From contig JAMPIU010000051.1 in NCBI GenBank assembly GCA_023667845.1, positions 1 through 41,749 on the forward strand: a stretch of DNA of 41,749 bases, given 5' to 3'. The notes beneath the pieces are model-generated. The model saw only the letters and a program-made list of their open reading frames with translations, ran no database searches and was not told the origin of the DNA. The position numbers were made by a program, and so were the translations under genes. Of the stretch, positions 39,954 to 41,749 are shown piece by piece. Position 1 is the stretch's first letter. Each line of letters starts with the position of its first letter. This DNA is from Dehalobacter sp. Lineage in GTDB: Bacteria > Bacillota > Desulfitobacteriia > Desulfitobacteriales > Syntrophobotulaceae.

Positions 39954-40859
39954 TTATTCAGCTAAATTAAATAGATTCGTACTCAGATATTTTTCCCCGC
40001 GGTCGGCAAACAGGACCACAATCAATCCTTCCTCGATATCTTTGATGCATTCTAAAGCTGCAATCATTGCGGCTCCGCTGCTCATGCCGACAAAGATGCC
40101 TTCCTGGAGAACGATGGCTCTGGCCATGGCAAAGGCGGCTTCAGATTCGATCATGACTGTCCGGTCTATCTTGCTGGGATCATAGATTTCCGGTACGATA
40201 GCTTCTTCCATGTTTTTAAGACCCTGAATATAATGGCCTTTTTCAGGGTGGGCTTCAATAATTTGAACCGCAGGATTTTTGTCCTTCAGACCCATGCCAA
40301 CGCCCATGAGCGTCCCAGAGGTACCGAGTGCGGAAACGTAGTGAGTGACTTTTCCGTCGGTTTCCTCCCATATTTCATGCGCAGTCGTATAATAATGGGC
40401 GAGCTTATTGTATTCGTTTGAGAATTGGTTCGGCATGAAATATTTCTCTGGATACATCCTGCAGAGCTCATGCGCTCTGCGGATCGCTCCATCAGTTCCC
40501 TCGGATGGGTCGGTCAGGATTGTCCTAGCACCAAAAGCTTCAATCATTTTGCGGCGCTCCACGGATACGGCTTCGCTCATCACAATTTCTACCTTATATC
40601 CTTTGACTGTGCCGATCATGGCGAGGCCAATCCCTGTGTTTCCGGAAGTCGGCTCAATAATGGTCTTGCCGGGGACAAGCGAGCCGCACGCTTCGGCTTG
40701 CTCAATCATTTTTAAGGCAATGCGGTCTTTGATGCTTCCAGTCGGATTAAAACCCTCCAGCTTTGCGTACAGCGCAACGTGCGGCTTCGGATTTAATCTG
40801 TTAATCCGGACCAGCGGAGTATGTCCAATGGTCTCAAGAATATTATCGTACACAGGCAT
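39954..40859 (-). CDS. cysK: cysteine synthase A (O-acetylserine sulfhydrylase)
   Basis: A PLP enzyme of about 301 residues that makes cysteine from O-acetylserine and sulfide. Lys44 in NPTGSIKDR binds PLP, TSGNTG (71-76) binds the substrate carboxylate, and GTSGTLMGVG binds the cofactor phosphate. The end FADRGEKYLST is typical of CysK. Start uncertain: ATG 40859 is given, GTG 40853 has better spacing from AAAGG (9 nt), and the frame extends to 40901. Cystathionine-beta-synthase-like activity cannot be excluded by motif alone. Confidence 0.93.
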   Translation of the reverse strand: MPVYDNILETIGHTPLVRINRLNPKPHVALYAKLEGFNPTGSIKDRIALKMIEQAEACGSLVPGKTIIEPTSGNTGIGLAMIGTVKGYKVEIVMSEAVSVERRKMIEAFGARTILTDPSEGTDGAIRRAHELCRMYPEKYFMPNQFSNEYNKLAHYYTTAHEIWEETDGKVTHYVSALGTSGTLMGVGMGLKDKNPAVQIIEAHPEKGHYIQGLKNMEEAIVPEIYDPSKIDRTVMIESEAAFAMARAIVLQEGIFVGMSSGAAMIAALECIKDIEEGLIVVLFADRGEKYLSTNLFNLAE

Positions 40860-40877
40860 CATCCTTTCCAAACATTC

Positions 40878-40928
40878 AATACTATGAATACTATACACCA
40901 TCTTTGTTGGCAGGGAAATCCTGCTAAC
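40878..40928 (-). promoter_or_regulatory. putative cysK control region
   Basis: AATACTAT occurs twice (40878-40885 and 40887-40894), giving TATAGTATT on the minus strand as -10 candidates. Further upstream GTTGGCAGG (40906-40914) and CCTGCTAAC (40920-40928) form a 9-bp inverted repeat with one mismatch, a possible regulator site. Confidence 0.35.
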
Positions 40929-40982
40929 CTTTGTTTTTGGCGATGCTTAACATTTTAAATTGTCTGAATTTCTGGTGAGATC

Positions 40983-41052
40983 TTGATTTTTGAAAGGAAT
41001 GTGATAATATTTAGCGAATAAGAATATTTATGGTTGTATTTTATGGTTGTAT
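40983..41052 (+). promoter_or_regulatory. guaB upstream region with promoter candidate and 13-bp tandem repeat
   Basis: TTGATT (40983-40988) and TAATAT (41005-41010) with 16-bp spacing form a moderate promoter candidate. TTTATGGTTGTAT then occurs twice in perfect tandem (41027-41039 and 41040-41052) in what would be the untranslated leader. No purine riboswitch was recognised. Confidence 0.4.
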
Positions 41053-41169
41053 CTTCGTTATTGATTTTAAAGAAGTCTCGGCTGGTGGCTGATATATAAA
41101 TGAAGAAATACAAGCTTTATGCAAATGATAATGTTTTGAATGATTATTAATAACAAAGGAGAGATTCAT

Positions 41170-41749
41170 ATGGCCACATATTTTGATGAACCGTCCCATA
41201 CTTTTGGAGAATATTTATTAGTACCCGGGTATTCTTCGGCAGACTGTACCCCGACAAATGTAAGTCTGAAGACTCCCGTTGTAAAATACAAAAAAGGTGA
41301 GGAATCTTCCATTAATATGAATATTCCTCTGGTATCGGCAATCATGCAGTCTGTTTCGGACGATAAAATGGCAATCGCTCTGGCAAGAGAAGGCGGCATT
41401 TCGTTTATTTATTGTTCTCAGCCGATTGATACCCAGGCCCAGATGATTGCGCGGGTCAAAAACTATAAGGCAGGTTTTGTGACCAGTGATTCCAATATAA
41501 CCCCGGACAGCACGCTGGCGAACATCTTGGCCCTGAAAGCCAAAACGGACCATTCTACAGTGGCTGTGACCTCGGACGGCACAGCTACAGGTAAGCTGCT
41601 GGGTCTTGTTACGACCAGAGATTACCGTGTCAGCAGAATGTCCAAAGATACGAAAGTCAAAGAATTCATGACAAAGTTTGAGGATCTGATCTGCGGAAGT
41701 GATCAGATCACCCTGAGTGAAGCCAACGATATTATTTGGGACCATAAGC
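41170..41749 (+). CDS. guaB: IMP dehydrogenase, N-terminal part (3' cut by window end)
   Basis: The first 193 codons of a gene running off the window. The product oxidises IMP to XMP in guanine nucleotide synthesis. It starts [23 protein letters not shown]-like sequence, then [31 protein letters not shown], the start of the IMPDH barrel, followed by a CBS domain insert from about residue 95 ([32 protein letters not shown]). The catalytic Cys loop lies beyond the window. ATG at 41170 has AAAGGAGAG upstream. The early residues resemble the IMPDH branch with a longer N terminus found in several anaerobes; this last point is from memory. Confidence 0.9.
   Translation, partial: MATYFDEPSHTFGEYLLVPGYSSADCTPTNVSLKTPVVKYKKGEESSINMNIPLVSAIMQSVSDDKMAIALAREGGISFIYCSQPIDTQAQMIARVKNYKAGFVTSDSNITPDSTLANILALKAKTDHSTVAVTSDGTATGKLLGLVTTRDYRVSRMSKDTKVKEFMTKFEDLICGSDQITLSEANDIIWDHK

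Noticed and set aside
39916-40185. Frame opposite the 3' end of cysK as a possible small gene
   Set aside because: Antisense to cysK and without a ribosome site.
40408-40887. 159-codon plus-strand frame opposite cysK
   Set aside because: Fully antisense to a well-supported cysK; no Shine-Dalgarno and no family.
40902-41169. Purine riboswitch ahead of guaB
   Set aside because: The conserved loop and junction sequences of the purine aptamer were not found in this leader.
41218-41745. 175-codon minus-strand frame opposite guaB
   Set aside because: Antisense shadow of guaB, whose motifs and start are clear.

Overview
The window reads as chromosomal DNA of a low-to-moderate GC Gram-positive anaerobe. 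Shine-Dalgarno sites are strong, GTG and TTG starts are frequent, many genes are followed by intrinsic terminators, and the gene families (YkpA-type ABC-F, YlmH, YhaN/YhaO-like pair, cell-wall-binding repeats, c-di-GMP-I riboswitch) are typical of Firmicutes. The flavour resembles Peptococcaceae/Desulfitobacteriaceae (Desulfitobacterium, Dehalobacter, Desulfosporosinus), but that assignment is inference only. No rRNA, tRNA or CRISPR array was seen.

Layout. 1-4140: tail of an alpha/beta hydrolase and two ABC-F ATPases. 4141-8718: a mobile-DNA-scarred region with a secreted beta-helix gene broken by two frameshifts and an IS66 element (5379-7924), then about 790 bp without a credible gene but with three strong inverted repeats, one of which looks like a long RNA stem. 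8719-14375: YlmH, a His-rich protein, an NlpC/P60 hydrolase, a lysophospholipase-like hydrolase, a GATA-type microsatellite and a membrane-anchored 5'-nucleotidase. 14636-19259: a YhaO/YhaN (Mre11/Rad50-like) pair that has lost most catalytic motifs, then MutY. 19402-26012: AEC transporter, a 30-residue Lys-rich protein, an operon of PilZ protein, XRE-cupin regulator and acyl-CoA synthetase, then agmatine deiminase and N-carbamoylputrescine amidase, which together convert agmatine to putrescine. 26041-29773: a consensus promoter, c-di-GMP-I riboswitch and terminator ahead of a membrane GGDEF/HD-GYP protein, then a YbjQ-family protein, an esterase and a small membrane protein.

29774-34440 holds the most notable system: a compact module resembling the Bacillus ComQXPA isoprenyl-peptide quorum-sensing system, but ordered X-Q-P-A. 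It has a 64-residue pheromone-precursor-like ORF with a penultimate Trp, an isoprenyl synthase with both Asp-rich motifs, a PDZ-containing multi-span sensor kinase and a LuxR-type response regulator. The kinase has Leu where the phosphoacceptor His is expected. The module is AT-rich and lies between two similar terminator-like direct repeats.

34578-41749: a PEGA plus deacetylase-like membrane protein, a cell-wall-binding HtrA-like protease, an ABC exporter, a 28-bp perfect palindrome, cysteine synthase (minus strand), and the 5' part of IMP dehydrogenase running off the end.

Overall it is ordinary housekeeping and envelope DNA carrying an IS-damaged patch, a probably acquired cell-cell signalling cassette, and an apparently pseudo-enzymatic nuclease/ATPase pair. 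Functional calls come from reading translations and recalled family motifs; no database search was run.
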